Shown here: positions 9,232-18,840 of the stretch, piece by piece | How positions within the stretch are numbered: the stretch's first letter is position 1 | Layout: every line of letters starts with the position of its first letter | DNA from: Stutzerimonas stutzeri | GTDB lineage: Bacteria; Pseudomonadota; Gammaproteobacteria; Pseudomonadales; Pseudomonadaceae | Assembly: GCF_024448985.1 (NCBI RefSeq) | Contig: NZ_JAMOII010000011.1 | Span: forward strand, 57,891-121,890 | Reading direction: 5' to 3' | DNA: 64,000 bases | Position numbers and translations under genes: made by a program | The notes under the pieces: generated by a model | The model's database searches: none | What the model saw: the letters and a program-made list of their open reading frames with translations, nothing else | What the model was told of the DNA's origin: nothing

Positions 9232-9684
9232 ATGAGTGATGACATAGTCGAGATATACACCGATGGCGCCTGCAAGGGTAATCCTGGTCCCGGTGGCTGG
9301 GGCGCGCTGCTTATCTATAAAGGTGTAGAGCGCGAACTTTGGGGGGGCGAAGCGGACACTACCAACAACCGTATGGAGTTGATGGCGGCGATTCGCGCAT
9401 TGGAGGAGCTGAAAAGGTCATGCCCGGTGCGATTGGTAACCGACTCCCAATATGTCATGCAGGGCATCAACGATTGGATGCCCAACTGGAAGAAGCGCGG
9501 CTGGAAGACAGCTACCAAGCAGCCGGTAAAGAATGCTGATTTATGGCGGCTGCTGGATGAGCAAGTCAATCGCCATCAGGTGAGCTGGCAGTGGGTTCGC
9601 GGCCATACCGGCCACCCGGGTAACGAACGCGCCGATTTGCTGGCCAATCGCGGCGTAGTACAGGCGAAACGACAAACTGCTTGA
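9232..9684 (+). CDS. rnhA: Ribonuclease HI
   Basis: A 150-residue RNase HI that degrades the RNA strand of RNA-DNA hybrids during replication and R-loop removal. All catalytic residues are visible: Asp11 ([11 protein letters not shown]), Glu49 (NRMEL), Asp71 (VTDSQY), His125 and Asp135 ([12 protein letters not shown]). The basic [10 protein letters not shown] handle region is present as in the E. coli enzyme. It lies 15 bases after yafS and 12 bases before dnaQ on the same strand, so here rnhA and dnaQ appear co-transcribed, unlike the divergent pair in E. coli. Confidence 0.97.
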   Translation: MSDDIVEIYTDGACKGNPGPGGWGALLIYKGVERELWGGEADTTNNRMELMAAIRALEELKRSCPVRLVTDSQYVMQGINDWMPNWKKRGWKTATKQPVKNADLWRLLDEQVNRHQVSWQWVRGHTGHPGNERADLLANRGVVQAKRQTA

Positions 9685-9696
9685 GTGAGTTGAAAT

Positions 9697-10458
9697 ATGC
9701 GTAGCGTAGTGCTGGATACCGAAACCACCGGCATGCCGGTGACCGACGGCCACCGGATCATCGAAATCGGCTGTGTCGAAGTCATCGATCGTCGCCTGAC
9801 CGGCCGGCATTATCACGTGTACCTGCAGCCGGATCGCGAAGTGGACGAGGGTGCAATCGCGGTCCACGGCATTACCAATGAGTTCCTGACTGACAAGCCA
9901 AGGTTTAGGGATGTCGCCGATGAGTTCTTCGAATTCATCAAGGGCGCCCAGCTGATCATTCACAACGCAGCGTTCGACGTCGGCTTCATCAACAATGAAT
10001 TCGCCCTGCTCGGGCAGCAGGATCGCGCCGAGCTGAGCGATCACTGCGGCATTCTCGACACCCTGCTGATGGCCCGGGAGCGTCATCCAGGGCAGCGCAA
10101 CAGCCTCGATGCGTTGTGCAAGCGTTACGGGGTAGACAACTCCGGTCGCGATCTGCACGGCGCTTTGCTCGATGCGGAAATTCTCGCCGACGTCTTCCTG
10201 ACGATGACGGGCGGGCAGACCAATCTGTCCCTGGCCGGGGACGGCGCCGATTCTGAAAACGGCGGCCGCCAACAGGCGACGCCGATTCGGCGTCTGCATG
10301 CCGATAGAGCTGGAACCTTGGTCATTCGCGCCAGCGCTGAAGAAGTCGCTGCACATGCGGCGCGCATGCAGGCGATTGAAAAAGCTTCGGGGGCAGCACC
10401 GCTCTGGGTTCAGCTGGAACACCCCGCCGACATCGAGGCGGAAGCCTTGCCTGCTTGA
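9697..10458 (+). CDS. dnaQ: DNA polymerase III epsilon subunit
   Basis: The 3'-5' proofreading exonuclease of the replicative polymerase, 253 residues. The DEDDh exonuclease domain is intact: DTETTG with Asp7 and Glu9, the HNAAFDVGF segment (Exo II), and HGALLDAEILADV (Exo III). QTNLSL near residues 173-178 matches the internal clamp-binding motif, and the C-terminal 60 residues form the usual flexible tail that contacts the alpha subunit. It follows rnhA by 12 bases with its own ATG. Length is close to the E. coli protein (243). Confidence 0.96.
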   Translation: MRSVVLDTETTGMPVTDGHRIIEIGCVEVIDRRLTGRHYHVYLQPDREVDEGAIAVHGITNEFLTDKPRFRDVADEFFEFIKGAQLIIHNAAFDVGFINNEFALLGQQDRAELSDHCGILDTLLMARERHPGQRNSLDALCKRYGVDNSGRDLHGALLDAEILADVFLTMTGGQTNLSLAGDGADSENGGRQQATPIRRLHADRAGTLVIRASAEEVAAHAARMQAIEKASGAAPLWVQLEHPADIEAEALPA

Positions 10459-10571
10459 AGCTTTAGCGCTGACGTAGGCTTTGCCGCGTCAGCCTGGTGC
10501 AATCGCATTTCACGCTTGGTGCTTGGGGGCGGACCTTCTACGCTGAAGGGGAACGCTCTCAGGAAGCACTC

Positions 10572-12824
10572 ATGTACAAAGATCTGAAATTTCCCATCCT
10601 TATCGTTCATCGCGACATCAAGGCTGATACCGTCGCCGGCGAGCGGGTTCGCGAGATCGCGACTGAGCTCGAGCGCGACGGCTTTCATATTCTTCCTACC
10701 GCAAGCGCTGCTGAAGGCCGTATCGTCGCTTCGACGCACCATGGCTTGGCCTGCATATTGGTCGCTGCCGAAGGTGCGGGTGAGAATCAGCGACTGCTGC
10801 AGGACGTCGTAGGGTTGATCCGCGTTGCCCGGCGTCGTGCTCCACAGCTTCCTATATTTGCGTTGGGCGAGCAGATCACCATCGAGAACGCGCCGGCCGA
10901 AGCGATGGCCGATCTGAATGAGCTGCGTGGGCTGCTGTATCTCTTCGAGGATACGGTGCCCTTCCTGGCGCGGCAGGTGGCACGAGCCACACGCGCCTAT
11001 CTGGAAGGCCTGCTGCCCCCGTTTTTCCGCGCGCTGGTTCAGCATACGGGCGACTCGAATTATTCGTGGCACACGCCGGGTCATGGCGGTGGGGTTGCTT
11101 TTCGCAAGAGCCCGGTCGGTCAGGCGTTTCACCAGTTTTTCGGCGAAAACACGCTGCGTTCCGACCTGTCGGTTTCCGTGCCCGAGCTCGGCTCGCTACT
11201 CGATCACACAGGTCCGCTGGCGGCGGCCGAGGCGCGTGCGGCGCGCAATTTTGGCGCCGATCATACGTTTTTCGTCATTAATGGCACATCGACTGCCAAC
11301 AAGATCGTCTGGCACTCGATGGTGGCGCGCGACGACCTCGTACTGGTGGACCGTAACTGCCACAAGTCGATACTGCACTCGATCATCATGACCGGCGCGA
11401 TTCCGCTTTATCTGACACCGTCACGCAACGAACTCGGCATCATCGGCCCCATCCCGCTCGACGAGTTTTCTCCAACGTCGATTCAAGCCAAGATTGACGC
11501 CAACCCGCTGACCCGGGGGCGTGCGCCGAGGGTGAAGCTGGCTGTCGTGACCAACTCCACCTACGACGGCCTCTGTTATAACGCAAACCTGATCAAGCGA
11601 ACCCTCGGGAACAGCGTCGATGTGCTGCATTTCGACGAGGCTTGGTACGCCTATGCCGCGTTTCACGAGTTCTATGACGGCCGCTATGGAATGGACACGC
11701 GTGAGCAAGGGCCCCTGGTGTTCACCACCCACTCGACGCACAAGGTGCTGGCGGCTTTCAGCCAGGCCTCGATGATCCATGTGCTCGACAGCGAGCAGCG
11801 ACAGCTGGATCGAGATCGCTTCAATGAAGCCTTCATGATGCATATCTCGACGTCGCCACAGTACGGCATTCTTGCATCGCTCGATGTGGCTTCGGCCATG
11901 ATGGAAGGCCCTGCTGGCCGTTCGTTGATTCAGGAAACCTTCGACGAGGCGCTGAGCTTTCGGCGCGCGCTGGCCAATCTTCGACAGCATCTACCTGACG
12001 GCGACTGGTGGTTCAGCATCTGGCAGCCCACGGCGGCGGACGGAGCCGACGAGCTGGTTACGGCGGACTGGTTGCTGGAGCCTGAAGCGGACTGGCATGG
12101 TTTCGGCGACGTCGCGAACGACTACGTGCTGCTCGATCCGATCAAAGTCACGTTGGTCACCCCCGGGCTTACCGCGGGTGGCAAGCTGAGCGAGCGGGGT
12201 ATTCCCGCGGCCGTCGTCAGTAAATTCCTCTGGGAGCGAGGCTTGGTGGTGGAGAAAACTGGTCTTTACTCGATCCTTGTTTTGTTTTCCATGGGAATCA
12301 CCAAAGGCAAGTGGAGCACTTTGCTGACCGAGCTGCTGGAGTTCAAACGGCACTACGACAGCAACGTACCGCTGTGCGATGCGTTACCCACCGTGGTGCA
12401 GGCCGGCGGCAGCCAGTACCTCGGCATGGGACTGCAGGATCTTTGCGATTCGCTGCATGACTGCTATCGGGAAAATGCCACCGCCAAAGCGATGCGGCGG
12501 ATGTATACGGCATTGCCTGCGTTGGCGATGAAACCCGCCGATGCCTATGACAAGCTGGTCCGAGGGGAGGTCGAGGCGGTGCCCATCGAAGCGCTGGAAG
12601 GCCGTATCGCCGCCGTGATGCTGGTGCCGTATCCGCCTGGCATTCCGCTGATCATGCCGGGCGAGCGGTTCACCGCCGAGACGCGCTCGATACTCGACTA
12701 CCTCCAGTTCGCGCAACGTTTCGCTGCGCGCTTTCCGGGCTTCGATGCCGATGTCCACGGGTTGCAGCTAGAGGACTATCCGGGCGGCACGCGCTATACA
12801 GTCGATTGCATCCTGGAGGGATGA
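10572..12824 (+). CDS. ldcA: Lysine decarboxylase (Orn/Lys/Arg decarboxylase family)
   Basis: A 750-residue fold-type I PLP enzyme that by homology converts L-lysine to cadaverine in the cytoplasm. Three parts are seen: an N-terminal wing domain (residues about 1-130), the PLP domain with SWHTPGHGGG, NGTSTANK and the cofactor lysine at about 391 in THSTHKV, and a C-terminal domain. The ATG at 10572 follows AGGAAGCACTC; an upstream in-frame start would add 25 residues without family similarity. In P. aeruginosa the enzyme at this position was shown to be lysine- rather than arginine-specific, so I use ldcA; specificity cannot be read directly from the sequence. It stands alone downstream of dnaQ. 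Confidence 0.88.
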   Translation: MYKDLKFPILIVHRDIKADTVAGERVREIATELERDGFHILPTASAAEGRIVASTHHGLACILVAAEGAGENQRLLQDVVGLIRVARRRAPQLPIFALGEQITIENAPAEAMADLNELRGLLYLFEDTVPFLARQVARATRAYLEGLLPPFFRALVQHTGDSNYSWHTPGHGGGVAFRKSPVGQAFHQFFGENTLRSDLSVSVPELGSLLDHTGPLAAAEARAARNFGADHTFFVINGTSTANKIVWHSMVARDDLVLVDRNCHKSILHSIIMTGAIPLYLTPSRNELGIIGPIPLDEFSPTSIQAKIDANPLTRGRAPRVKLAVVTNSTYDGLCYNANLIKRTLGNSVDVLHFDEAWYAYAAFHEFYDGRYGMDTREQGPLVFTTHSTHKVLAAFSQASMIHVLDSEQRQLDRDRFNEAFMMHISTSPQYGILASLDVASAMMEGPAGRSLIQETFDEALSFRRALANLRQHLPDGDWWFSIWQPTAADGADELVTADWLLEPEADWHGFGDVANDYVLLDPIKVTLVTPGLTAGGKLSERGIPAAVVSKFLWERGLVVEKTGLYSILVLFSMGITKGKWSTLLTELLEFKRHYDSNVPLCDALPTVVQAGGSQYLGMGLQDLCDSLHDCYRENATAKAMRRMYTALPALAMKPADAYDKLVRGEVEAVPIEALEGRIAAVMLVPYPPGIPLIMPGERFTAETRSILDYLQFAQRFAARFPGFDADVHGLQLEDYPGGTRYTVDCILEG

Positions 12825-12901
12825 TTGGTCGCCTTGTCGGTGTCGCCGAATGTCAAAGCTGATGATGCGCAAGGCCGTGGGCTGGATCACAACCTCCTCC
12901 A

Positions 12902-12929
12902 TCGACTTTCACCCGGCTGTTGTTATAGT
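12902..12929 (+). promoter_or_regulatory. Candidate sigma-70 promoter for the crotonase gene
   Basis: TCGACT (12902-12907) and TATAGT (12924-12929) are spaced by 16 bases and point toward the gene at 13013. Transcription would begin near 12936, placing the 26-bp palindrome at 12941-12966 in the 5' untranslated region. The -35 match is only moderate. Confidence 0.4.
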
Positions 12930-12940
12930 TGTTCGGCTGA

Positions 12941-12966
12941 GAACAGTCCCTGCGCAGGGACTGTTC
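12941..12966. promoter_or_regulatory. Perfect 26-bp palindrome upstream of the crotonase gene
   Basis: The half-site GAACAGTCCCTGC is followed directly by its exact reverse complement, giving 13 + 13 bases with no central gap. There is no T-run, so it is not a standard terminator for ldcA, and with no loop it is a poor RNA hairpin at its centre. Its place just after a possible promoter and 46 bases before the next start fits an operator for a dimeric regulator. The regulator is unknown. Confidence 0.55.
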
Positions 12967-13012
12967 AACCTGTTTCAGGCACTGAGGTGCCTCGGCTGTC
13001 GAGGATGATAGC

Positions 13013-13825
13013 GTGACTGAATACCAAGCCTTCCATGTGGAGTTGAAGGACAAAGTCGCTCATGTAGCGATCAACCGGCCGGACAAACTCAACGCCATGA
13101 ACGCTGCGTTCTGGAGCGAAATCGTCGACATATTTCAATGGATTGACGATACGGATGAGGTTCGGGTGGTGGTGTTGTCCGGTGAGGGCAAACATTTTTC
13201 GGCCGGTATCGATCTGCAGCTGCTGGCACAGGCCGCCATGCAGATGGGCACGGATATCGGGCGCAACGCAGAAAGACTGCGCCGCCAGATACTCAAGCTT
13301 CAGGCTTCGTTCAATGCAGTGGATAACTGCCGCAAGCCGGTTATCGCAGCCATCCAGGGTTATTGCATCGGCGGTGCAATAGATCTCATCGCGGCATGCG
13401 ATATGCGTTACAGCACGCTCGATGCGCAATTTTCCATCAAGGAAATCGATATGGGCATGGCTGCTGACGTCGGCACGCTGCAGCGCCTACCGCGAATCAT
13501 TGGCGACGGAATGATGCGCGAACTCGCCTATACCGGACGAAGCGTGGATGGCCAGGAAGCGCAGGGCATTGGTTTGGTCAATCGGACCTATGTCGACCAA
13601 CCCGCCCTCATGGCTGCCGTATTCGCACTCGCGGCTCAGATCGCCACGAAGTCGCCGGTCGCCATTCGCGGCACCAAACAAATGATCCGTTATATGCGAG
13701 ACCACCGTGTCGACGATGGCCTCGAGTACATCGCTACCTGGAATGCGGCAATGCTTCAGTCGGCCGATCTCAAAGTGGCCATGGCCGCTCATATGAGCAA
13801 ACAGAAACCGGATTTTGCCGACTGA
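13013..13825 (+). CDS. Enoyl-CoA hydratase family protein, dienoyl-CoA isomerase-like
   Basis: A 270-residue crotonase-fold enzyme starting with GTG at 13013 (GAGGATGATAGC upstream). The oxyanion-hole segments are HFSAGIDLQL and YCIGGAIDL. Three acidic residues that define delta3,5-delta2,4-dienoyl-CoA isomerases in the mammalian ECH1 enzyme are all present: Asp124 (GGAID), Glu144 (IKEID) and Asp152 (AADVGTLQRLP). It may therefore rearrange 3,5-dienoyl-CoA intermediates in oxidation of unsaturated fatty acids rather than hydrate enoyl-CoA. It has its own upstream palindrome and lies 37 bases before fimL. The isomerase call rests on motif comparison from memory. Confidence 0.85.
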   Translation: MTEYQAFHVELKDKVAHVAINRPDKLNAMNAAFWSEIVDIFQWIDDTDEVRVVVLSGEGKHFSAGIDLQLLAQAAMQMGTDIGRNAERLRRQILKLQASFNAVDNCRKPVIAAIQGYCIGGAIDLIAACDMRYSTLDAQFSIKEIDMGMAADVGTLQRLPRIIGDGMMRELAYTGRSVDGQEAQGIGLVNRTYVDQPALMAAVFALAAQIATKSPVAIRGTKQMIRYMRDHRVDDGLEYIATWNAAMLQSADLKVAMAAHMSKQKPDFAD

Positions 13826-13862
13826 TGAACCATCTAAACGTTGCGCGGGAGGCGCGCTAAGC

Positions 13863-15545
13863 ATGGTTACCGGAGCTACTTCACTCAGCCTGGTTCGCGA
13901 TGAGTTATTCGCCACCATGGAGGAGGCCGAGCAGAGCCTCGAGCATTTCATCATCGATCGTAATAACGGCAGCCTTCTGCAACAGGCTGTCGAAAATCTC
14001 AAGCAGGTTCGCGGAACCCTGAAACTCATCGAGTTGACCGGAGCCGAGCTGCTCGCACAGGAAATGCTTCAGCTGGCAACCGATATTCCGGTTGGCGCGG
14101 GCGGCGAGCGCGATACGCAGCTGGCCGCGCTGAGCAACGCGCTGTACGTGCTGGAGCGCTACCTGGAAAGCGTCGACGCGACTCGTCAGGAAATGCCTGA
14201 ACTGTTACTCCCGGCGATCAATGCGTTGCGCCTTGCCAGCGAGCAATCACCGTTGCCCGAAAGCTTTTTCTTCAGCGCTCGGCTAGACCATGCCCGGCCT
14301 CCGGTGGTTGCAGCGGTGCGGGAGCCTGCCGTACGAGCGACCGAAGCTCGGCGTTTGCGCCAGATGTATCAAGTCGGTCTGCTTGGCTTCATTCGCGAAG
14401 ACAACGCTGCGGCGAGCCTCAAGCTTATGGCACGGGCGCTTAGCCGCTTGGATCTACTGTTCGCCAGTACGCCTGCAGGGCGTCTGTGCTGGCTGGGTAG
14501 CGCAGCTGTGGAGGCGCAGCTGGATGGTCAGCTGCTCCCGCGTCAATCGCGCAAACAGTTGTTCTCCAGGCTCGACCGTGAGCTTCGACAGCTCAGCGGC
14601 AATGCTACCTACGAGCCGCCGCGTGTTCTGCTCAAAGAGCTGCTGTATCTGGTTGCACTGGCAGAAAGTAACGGACCCATGGCTACCCAGGTTCGGGAAA
14701 TCTTTTCTCTTGGCCCGCTTCCCTTTACCGATCACCTTCTCGAGGACGAGTCCCAGCGTCTTGCCGGTCCCGGTCAGGCAGTGATGCGCTCGTTGTCATC
14801 GGCGATTCGCGAGGAACTGGCAAGCCTCAAGGATCTGCTCGACCTCATCGAAAGACAAACGGCTCCGGCCGAATCCTATGCCACTCTGCACAGCCTGCTG
14901 GGCAAACTGGCAAAGACCCTGGGAATGGTCGGTCTGTCTTCGGCATCAAGCACCTTGCATGCACAGCTCGCGACAGTGTCGAGCTGGAGCGCGGGGGAGG
15001 CACCGGATTCGCCGGCTTTGCTCAAATTGGCCGATGCGGTGCTATACGTCGAAAGCATGGTTGCAAGCCTGGAGCGCGGCGAGCGTCGTGATACGCGTCC
15101 GCAAATTGCACAGCCAGGTCATGAGGCCGAAGCGTTCGCCAATCACCAACTCACCGAAGCTTGCATCGTTGTCATCGGAGAAGCGACCGCAGGCCTGGCA
15201 TTGGCCAAGCGCGCCATTACTGCCTATCTGGAATCCAACGGAGAGAAGCTGCATCTGGCTAACGTCCCCTTCAGTCTGATGGCGGTTCGTGGCGGGCTGC
15301 ACTTCTTGGAGCAGAATCGCGCCGCCGAGCTGATCGGTGCATGCGCTGACTTCATTCAGAAACAGATGCTCGAAGGCGTGCAGATGCCCTCTGAGCAAAC
15401 GCTCGAGACACTGGCTGATGCGCTGACCAGCCTTGAGTACTACCTCGACGGCGGAGCGATACTGCGGCGTGACGATTCACGTGCCAGCGTGCTGGACCTC
15501 GCGACCGAGAGCGTCAAGGCATTGGGTCTTCCGGTGGCGGCCTGA
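13863..15545 (+). CDS. fimL: FimL, type IV pilus/cAMP regulatory protein
   Basis: A 560-residue soluble protein resembling the N-terminal part of the chemosensory kinase ChpA but lacking the histidines needed for phosphotransfer. In P. aeruginosa FimL promotes twitching motility by raising cAMP through the adenylate cyclase CyaB and interacts with the FimV hub. Helical repeats rich in Leu/Ala/Glu run through the protein (for example [17 protein letters not shown] near the start). The ATG at 13863 follows CGGGAGGCGCGCTAAGC; an in-frame TTG 16 codons upstream is less likely. Its stop overlaps the nudC start (TGATG), so the two are translationally coupled. Confidence 0.88.
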   Translation: MVTGATSLSLVRDELFATMEEAEQSLEHFIIDRNNGSLLQQAVENLKQVRGTLKLIELTGAELLAQEMLQLATDIPVGAGGERDTQLAALSNALYVLERYLESVDATRQEMPELLLPAINALRLASEQSPLPESFFFSARLDHARPPVVAAVREPAVRATEARRLRQMYQVGLLGFIREDNAAASLKLMARALSRLDLLFASTPAGRLCWLGSAAVEAQLDGQLLPRQSRKQLFSRLDRELRQLSGNATYEPPRVLLKELLYLVALAESNGPMATQVREIFSLGPLPFTDHLLEDESQRLAGPGQAVMRSLSSAIREELASLKDLLDLIERQTAPAESYATLHSLLGKLAKTLGMVGLSSASSTLHAQLATVSSWSAGEAPDSPALLKLADAVLYVESMVASLERGERRDTRPQIAQPGHEAEAFANHQLTEACIVVIGEATAGLALAKRAITAYLESNGEKLHLANVPFSLMAVRGGLHFLEQNRAAELIGACADFIQKQMLEGVQMPSEQTLETLADALTSLEYYLDGGAILRRDDSRASVLDLATESVKALGLPVAA

Positions 15546-16378
15546 TGAGCTTGCGCTGGCAGCCGGCATTGCTTGACCCTGCGGGCGAAGGCGGGTGGGC
15601 GGTCGTACATTGCCAGCATGGCTTTCTTTTCGACGCCAATGGCGTGCTGTTTCCGAGAGGCTGGCTCAAACGCCTCGAGCTACCGCTGCTCAGCGAGCAG
15701 GGCTTGGGCTATTTCGACGGTGACCAGGTGTTTTTGCTGGAATTGGCGCATCCGGTCGAGGTGCCCGGTGCGGCCTGGCAAAGTCTGCGGCAACTCATGA
15801 TGCAGGATGACGATACCGACAGATTCCGCATGCTGGGCTTCGCGGCACAGATCGGCACTTGGGCCAATCATCATCGTTTCTGCGGCAGTTGCGGCAACCC
15901 GATGCGTCAGCATCCGACGGAGCGGGCGATGCAATGTGAGACCTGCGGTATTCATCATTACCCGCGCATCTCCCCGAGCATGATCGTCCTTGTCACCCGT
16001 GGCGATGAACTGCTGCTGGCTCGTTCACCGCGGTTCGCTCCGGGTGTCTACAGTACGCTGGCAGGCTTCGTTGAGCCGGGCGAATCGGTTGAGCAATGTG
16101 TTCGACGCGAAGTGCATGAAGAGGTAGGCGTTTCGATCCAAGAGCCTCGGTACATTTGCAGCCAGGGCTGGCCGTTTCCGCACTCGCTCATGCTGGGGTT
16201 TCATGCCGACTACGCGTCAGGTGAAATCGTGATGCAACCTGAAGAGATCGAAGATGCCGGCTGGTTCTCCATCCATGATCTGCCCGCACTCCCGGCCCAC
16301 AAATCCATAGCACGTTACCTGATCGAGCTGTATCTGGCGCAACGGCTAGGCCGCCCCGAACCAATGCTGCCAGGCTAA
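15545..16378 (+). CDS. nudC: NAD(H) pyrophosphatase / NAD-RNA decapping hydrolase NudC
   Basis: A 277-residue Nudix hydrolase that splits NADH or NAD and removes NAD caps from RNA 5' ends. An N-terminal domain is followed by a four-cysteine zinc ribbon (CGSCGNP...CETCG), the Nudix box [22 protein letters not shown] with its REVHEE core, and the [12 protein letters not shown] segment that corresponds to the family signature SQPWPFPxS. The first position of that signature here reads SQGWPFP. The start shares one base with the fimL stop. The 3' end overlaps the convergent TSUP permease gene by 33 bases. Confidence 0.94.
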   Translation: MSLRWQPALLDPAGEGGWAVVHCQHGFLFDANGVLFPRGWLKRLELPLLSEQGLGYFDGDQVFLLELAHPVEVPGAAWQSLRQLMMQDDDTDRFRMLGFAAQIGTWANHHRFCGSCGNPMRQHPTERAMQCETCGIHHYPRISPSMIVLVTRGDELLLARSPRFAPGVYSTLAGFVEPGESVEQCVRREVHEEVGVSIQEPRYICSQGWPFPHSLMLGFHADYASGEIVMQPEEIEDAGWFSIHDLPALPAHKSIARYLIELYLAQRLGRPEPMLPG

Positions 16379-17122
16379 CCGCAGGCTCAGCACCAGTACG
16401 ACCGAAATGAAGATCGGCCGGATGAACCTTGATCCGCCCTGGATCGCCGTGCGTGCGCCAAGGTAGGCGCCGCCCATCAAGGCGATACCCATCCCGATAC
16501 CCAACGCCCAGGCAACGTGGCCGCTGATGATGAACACGGCGAGTGCGACACCGTTGCTAACGAAGTTCATGCTGCGTGCCACGCCGCTGGCCCTGAGCAG
16601 GTCGAGTGGGTAAAGAAGCATGTTGCTGACCGTCCAGAATGCCCCAGTACCGGGGCCGGCTATGCCATCGTAGAAGCCCAGCGTCAGGCCCTGTGGCCAT
16701 TGGCGGCGCTTGCCGATTGGCGCAGCGTCGGCTCGTGGCGTGGTCGGAACACGACCAAAAAGCAGATACAGTCCGCAGCCGAAAACCACCAGGGGCAGTA
16801 GTTGATTAAGCCAGTGAGCCGGGATCAAATGTGCCAGTCCAGCACCCAGCGCTGCTCCGATGGCGGTGGCCACGAGCGCGAATCGCCATTGCGCCGGATC
16901 GAACAGCTTGCGGCGATAAAAGGTGTAGCTCGCCATGGCCGAGCCGAATGTCGCAGACAGTTTGTTGGTGCCGAGAACCAGATGCGGCGGCAGGCCCGCA
17001 GTCAGCAATGCGGGTAGCGTCAATAGCCCACCCCCACCGGCAATCGCATCGATGAACCCTGCTAGAAAGGCTACGGCCATGAGGGCGGCCAGCACCAGAG
17101 GGTCCGCAGCGAATTCAAGCAT
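16346..17122 (-). CDS. TSUP family sulfite/anion exporter (YfcA-like)
   Basis: A 258-residue inner-membrane permease of the TauE/SafE (TSUP) family with about eight predicted membrane segments. The family's [19 protein letters not shown] motif is at residues about 21-39 and is followed by [11 protein letters not shown]; a second half repeat carries [14 protein letters not shown]. The ATG at 17120-17122 was chosen because it gives the standard short N-terminus. Members export sulfite, sulfoacetate or other anions, but the substrate here is not determinable. It overlaps the end of nudC on the other strand by 33 bases. Confidence 0.88.
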   Translation of the reverse strand: MLEFAADPLVLAALMAVAFLAGFIDAIAGGGGLLTLPALLTAGLPPHLVLGTNKLSATFGSAMASYTFYRRKLFDPAQWRFALVATAIGAALGAGLAHLIPAHWLNQLLPLVVFGCGLYLLFGRVPTTPRADAAPIGKRRQWPQGLTLGFYDGIAGPGTGAFWTVSNMLLYPLDLLRASGVARSMNFVSNGVALAVFIISGHVAWALGIGMGIALMGGAYLGARTAIQGGSRFIRPIFISVVLVLSLRLAWQHWFGAA

Positions 17123-17342
17123 CGGTATGGGTTCTCGTAAGCGAACAAGGAGATCACAGGCGATGCATGATGCCGTTTGCATCGTGATAAGCCAATGGCA
17201 TGCCGTTCAACACGGCTTCCTTGCTGTTCACCAAGAGAAAGGCAGCAGAATGTCGACTCGTTGCCACTGTTCCGATCTGTCGCTGGATGCATGATGTGGG
17301 GCTGCGGATAATGCCCCGTCAGGTTTGTAGGGAAGGCGGGTC

Positions 17343-17990
17343 ATGCAATATCTGGGGCTGGCAGTGGTTGTCGCGCTAGTCGCGTTCATCATTGCACTGA
17401 TAGCGGTACGCATGCTGTTTGGCGGAAATTGGCTGCTTGGCTGGTTGCGCGGCACCTTCGGTATGCTGGTCCTCGCGCTGGCTGGGCTGATCGGCCTGAT
17501 TGCCTGGGACGTCAAAACTTATCAGCCCCTCGCCCAGGGCAAGCCGCTGGCTTCGCTGTCATTTCAGGCCGATGGTCAACAGCGCTACCAAGTCAGGATC
17601 GAGGAAGATAAGCATGTCCGCTTTGTCACGCTGGAAGGCGATCTCTGGCAACTCGATTTGCGGGCGCTTCACTGGAAGAGTTTGGCGGCATTGATTGGTT
17701 TGAAGCCCGGCTACCGACTTGAGAAGCTTTCGGGGCGTTACCTGGCCGTCGAGCAGCAGAATCAGGCTCGTCATCCGTACGTCGAGCTCGGACATAGCTG
17801 GAGCGGAGTGGATTTCTGGAACTGGCTGCAGCGTTGTCGCTGCGCATCACTGATGTTCGAGGCGCAGGCCCGGCGAATCAGCTATCTGCCAATCGCTGAT
17901 GGCGCTGTCTATACATTGGAGATGGCTCCCACCGGATTGCGGGCGAAGCCGGCGAATACCGCTGCCGAGCAGGCAATGAAGAATTGGTGA
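17343..17990 (+). CDS. Conserved membrane protein of unknown function
   Basis: A 215-residue protein not recognised beyond conservation in pseudomonads. Two membrane helices are evident at about residues 3-27 (LGLAVVVALVAFIIALIAVR) and 33-55, followed by a soluble domain of about 160 residues rich in aromatic and basic residues (WKSLAALIGLKPGYRLEKLSG). Topology suggests a double-spanning anchor with the large domain on one face. It stands alone between the TSUP permease and a bidirectional terminator. Some databases label relatives as efflux-related, which the sequence does not support. Confidence 0.75.
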   Translation: MQYLGLAVVVALVAFIIALIAVRMLFGGNWLLGWLRGTFGMLVLALAGLIGLIAWDVKTYQPLAQGKPLASLSFQADGQQRYQVRIEEDKHVRFVTLEGDLWQLDLRALHWKSLAALIGLKPGYRLEKLSGRYLAVEQQNQARHPYVELGHSWSGVDFWNWLQRCRCASLMFEAQARRISYLPIADGAVYTLEMAPTGLRAKPANTAAEQAMKNW

Positions 17991-18007
17991 CGTCGAGGAC
18001 TCAGAAA

Positions 18008-18030
18008 AAAGGGAACCCTAGGTTCCCTTT
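18008..18030. terminator. Bidirectional rho-independent terminator
   Basis: AAAGGGAACC (18008-18017), loop CTA, GGTTCCCTTT (18021-18030): a perfect 10-bp stem with A-tract before and T-tract after. It serves the plus-strand membrane protein gene ending at 17990 and the minus-strand SDR gene ending at 18047. Confidence 0.85.
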
Positions 18031-18046
18031 CGTCGTTTAAGCCTGA

Positions 18047-18814
18047 TCAGGCAAGGTAGCCGCCGTCCACGTTGAGCGACAAGCCGGTGGTGTAGCTCGA
18101 TGCATCGCTGGCCAGATACAGGACGGCACCGGCCATTTCACTTGGGTCGGCGACGCGATGCAGCGGGATATGACGCAGCGCTTCTTCACGGATCGAGTCG
18201 TTCTTGACCAGTGCCGAGGCGAACTTGGTGTCAGTCAGGCCTGGTAGCAAAGCGTTGCAGCGAATGCCCTGCGGTGCGCATTCCTTGGCAAAAGCCTTGG
18301 TCATGTTGATGACCGCGGCCTTGGTGACCGAATAGATCCCCTGGAAATTGCCCGGTGTCACGCCGTTGATGGACGCAACGTTGATGATGCTGCCGCCACC
18401 ATGCTCGCGCATCAACTTACCAGCCTCGACGGACATGAAGAAATAACCGCGAATGTTCACGTCGACGGTCTTTTGGAATGCCGAGACGTCGGTATCGAGG
18501 ATGTGACAGAACTGCGGGTTGGTCGCTGCGTTGTTGACCAGAATATCCAGCCGGCCAAACTGCTCCCGAATCTGAGCGAAGACGGCCTGGATCTGCTCCA
18601 GCTCACCAATGTGGCAGGCCACCGGTGTCGCCTTGCCACCCGCGGCAACGATTGCATCCGCGACAGCCTGGCAGCCTTCGATCTTGCGGCTGGAAACAAT
18701 GACGTGGGCACCTTGCTGAGCCAGAAGCTTGGCAATCGCCTCGCCGATACCGCGGCTGGCGCCTGATACGAACGCGATCTTGCCGTCCAGATCGAACAGA
18801 GTGGTTTTGCTCAT
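18047..18814 (-). CDS. Short-chain dehydrogenase/reductase
   Basis: A 255-residue classical SDR. The Rossmann nucleotide-binding motif is SGASRGIG near residues 18-25, NNAAT follows, and the catalytic serine-tyrosine-lysine set is visible with YSVTKAA. An Arg after the second strand (SSRK) suggests NADP(H) preference. It lies 26 bases after a phosphotransferase-like gene on the same strand and probably belongs to the same transcription unit. The family is certain; the substrate is not, although the neighbours point to lipid or acyl-CoA metabolism. Confidence 0.9.
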   Translation of the reverse strand: MSKTTLFDLDGKIAFVSGASRGIGEAIAKLLAQQGAHVIVSSRKIEGCQAVADAIVAAGGKATPVACHIGELEQIQAVFAQIREQFGRLDILVNNAATNPQFCHILDTDVSAFQKTVDVNIRGYFFMSVEAGKLMREHGGGSIINVASINGVTPGNFQGIYSVTKAAVINMTKAFAKECAPQGIRCNALLPGLTDTKFASALVKNDSIREEALRHIPLHRVADPSEMAGAVLYLASDASSYTTGLSLNVDGGYLA

Positions 18815-18840
18815 GGAGTGTTTCCTCTTGGGGAGCTGTG

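Noticed and set aside
12825-13016. 63-codon plus-strand frame between ldcA and the crotonase gene
   Set aside because: It spans the candidate promoter and palindrome, lacks a ribosome site and shows no conserved features.
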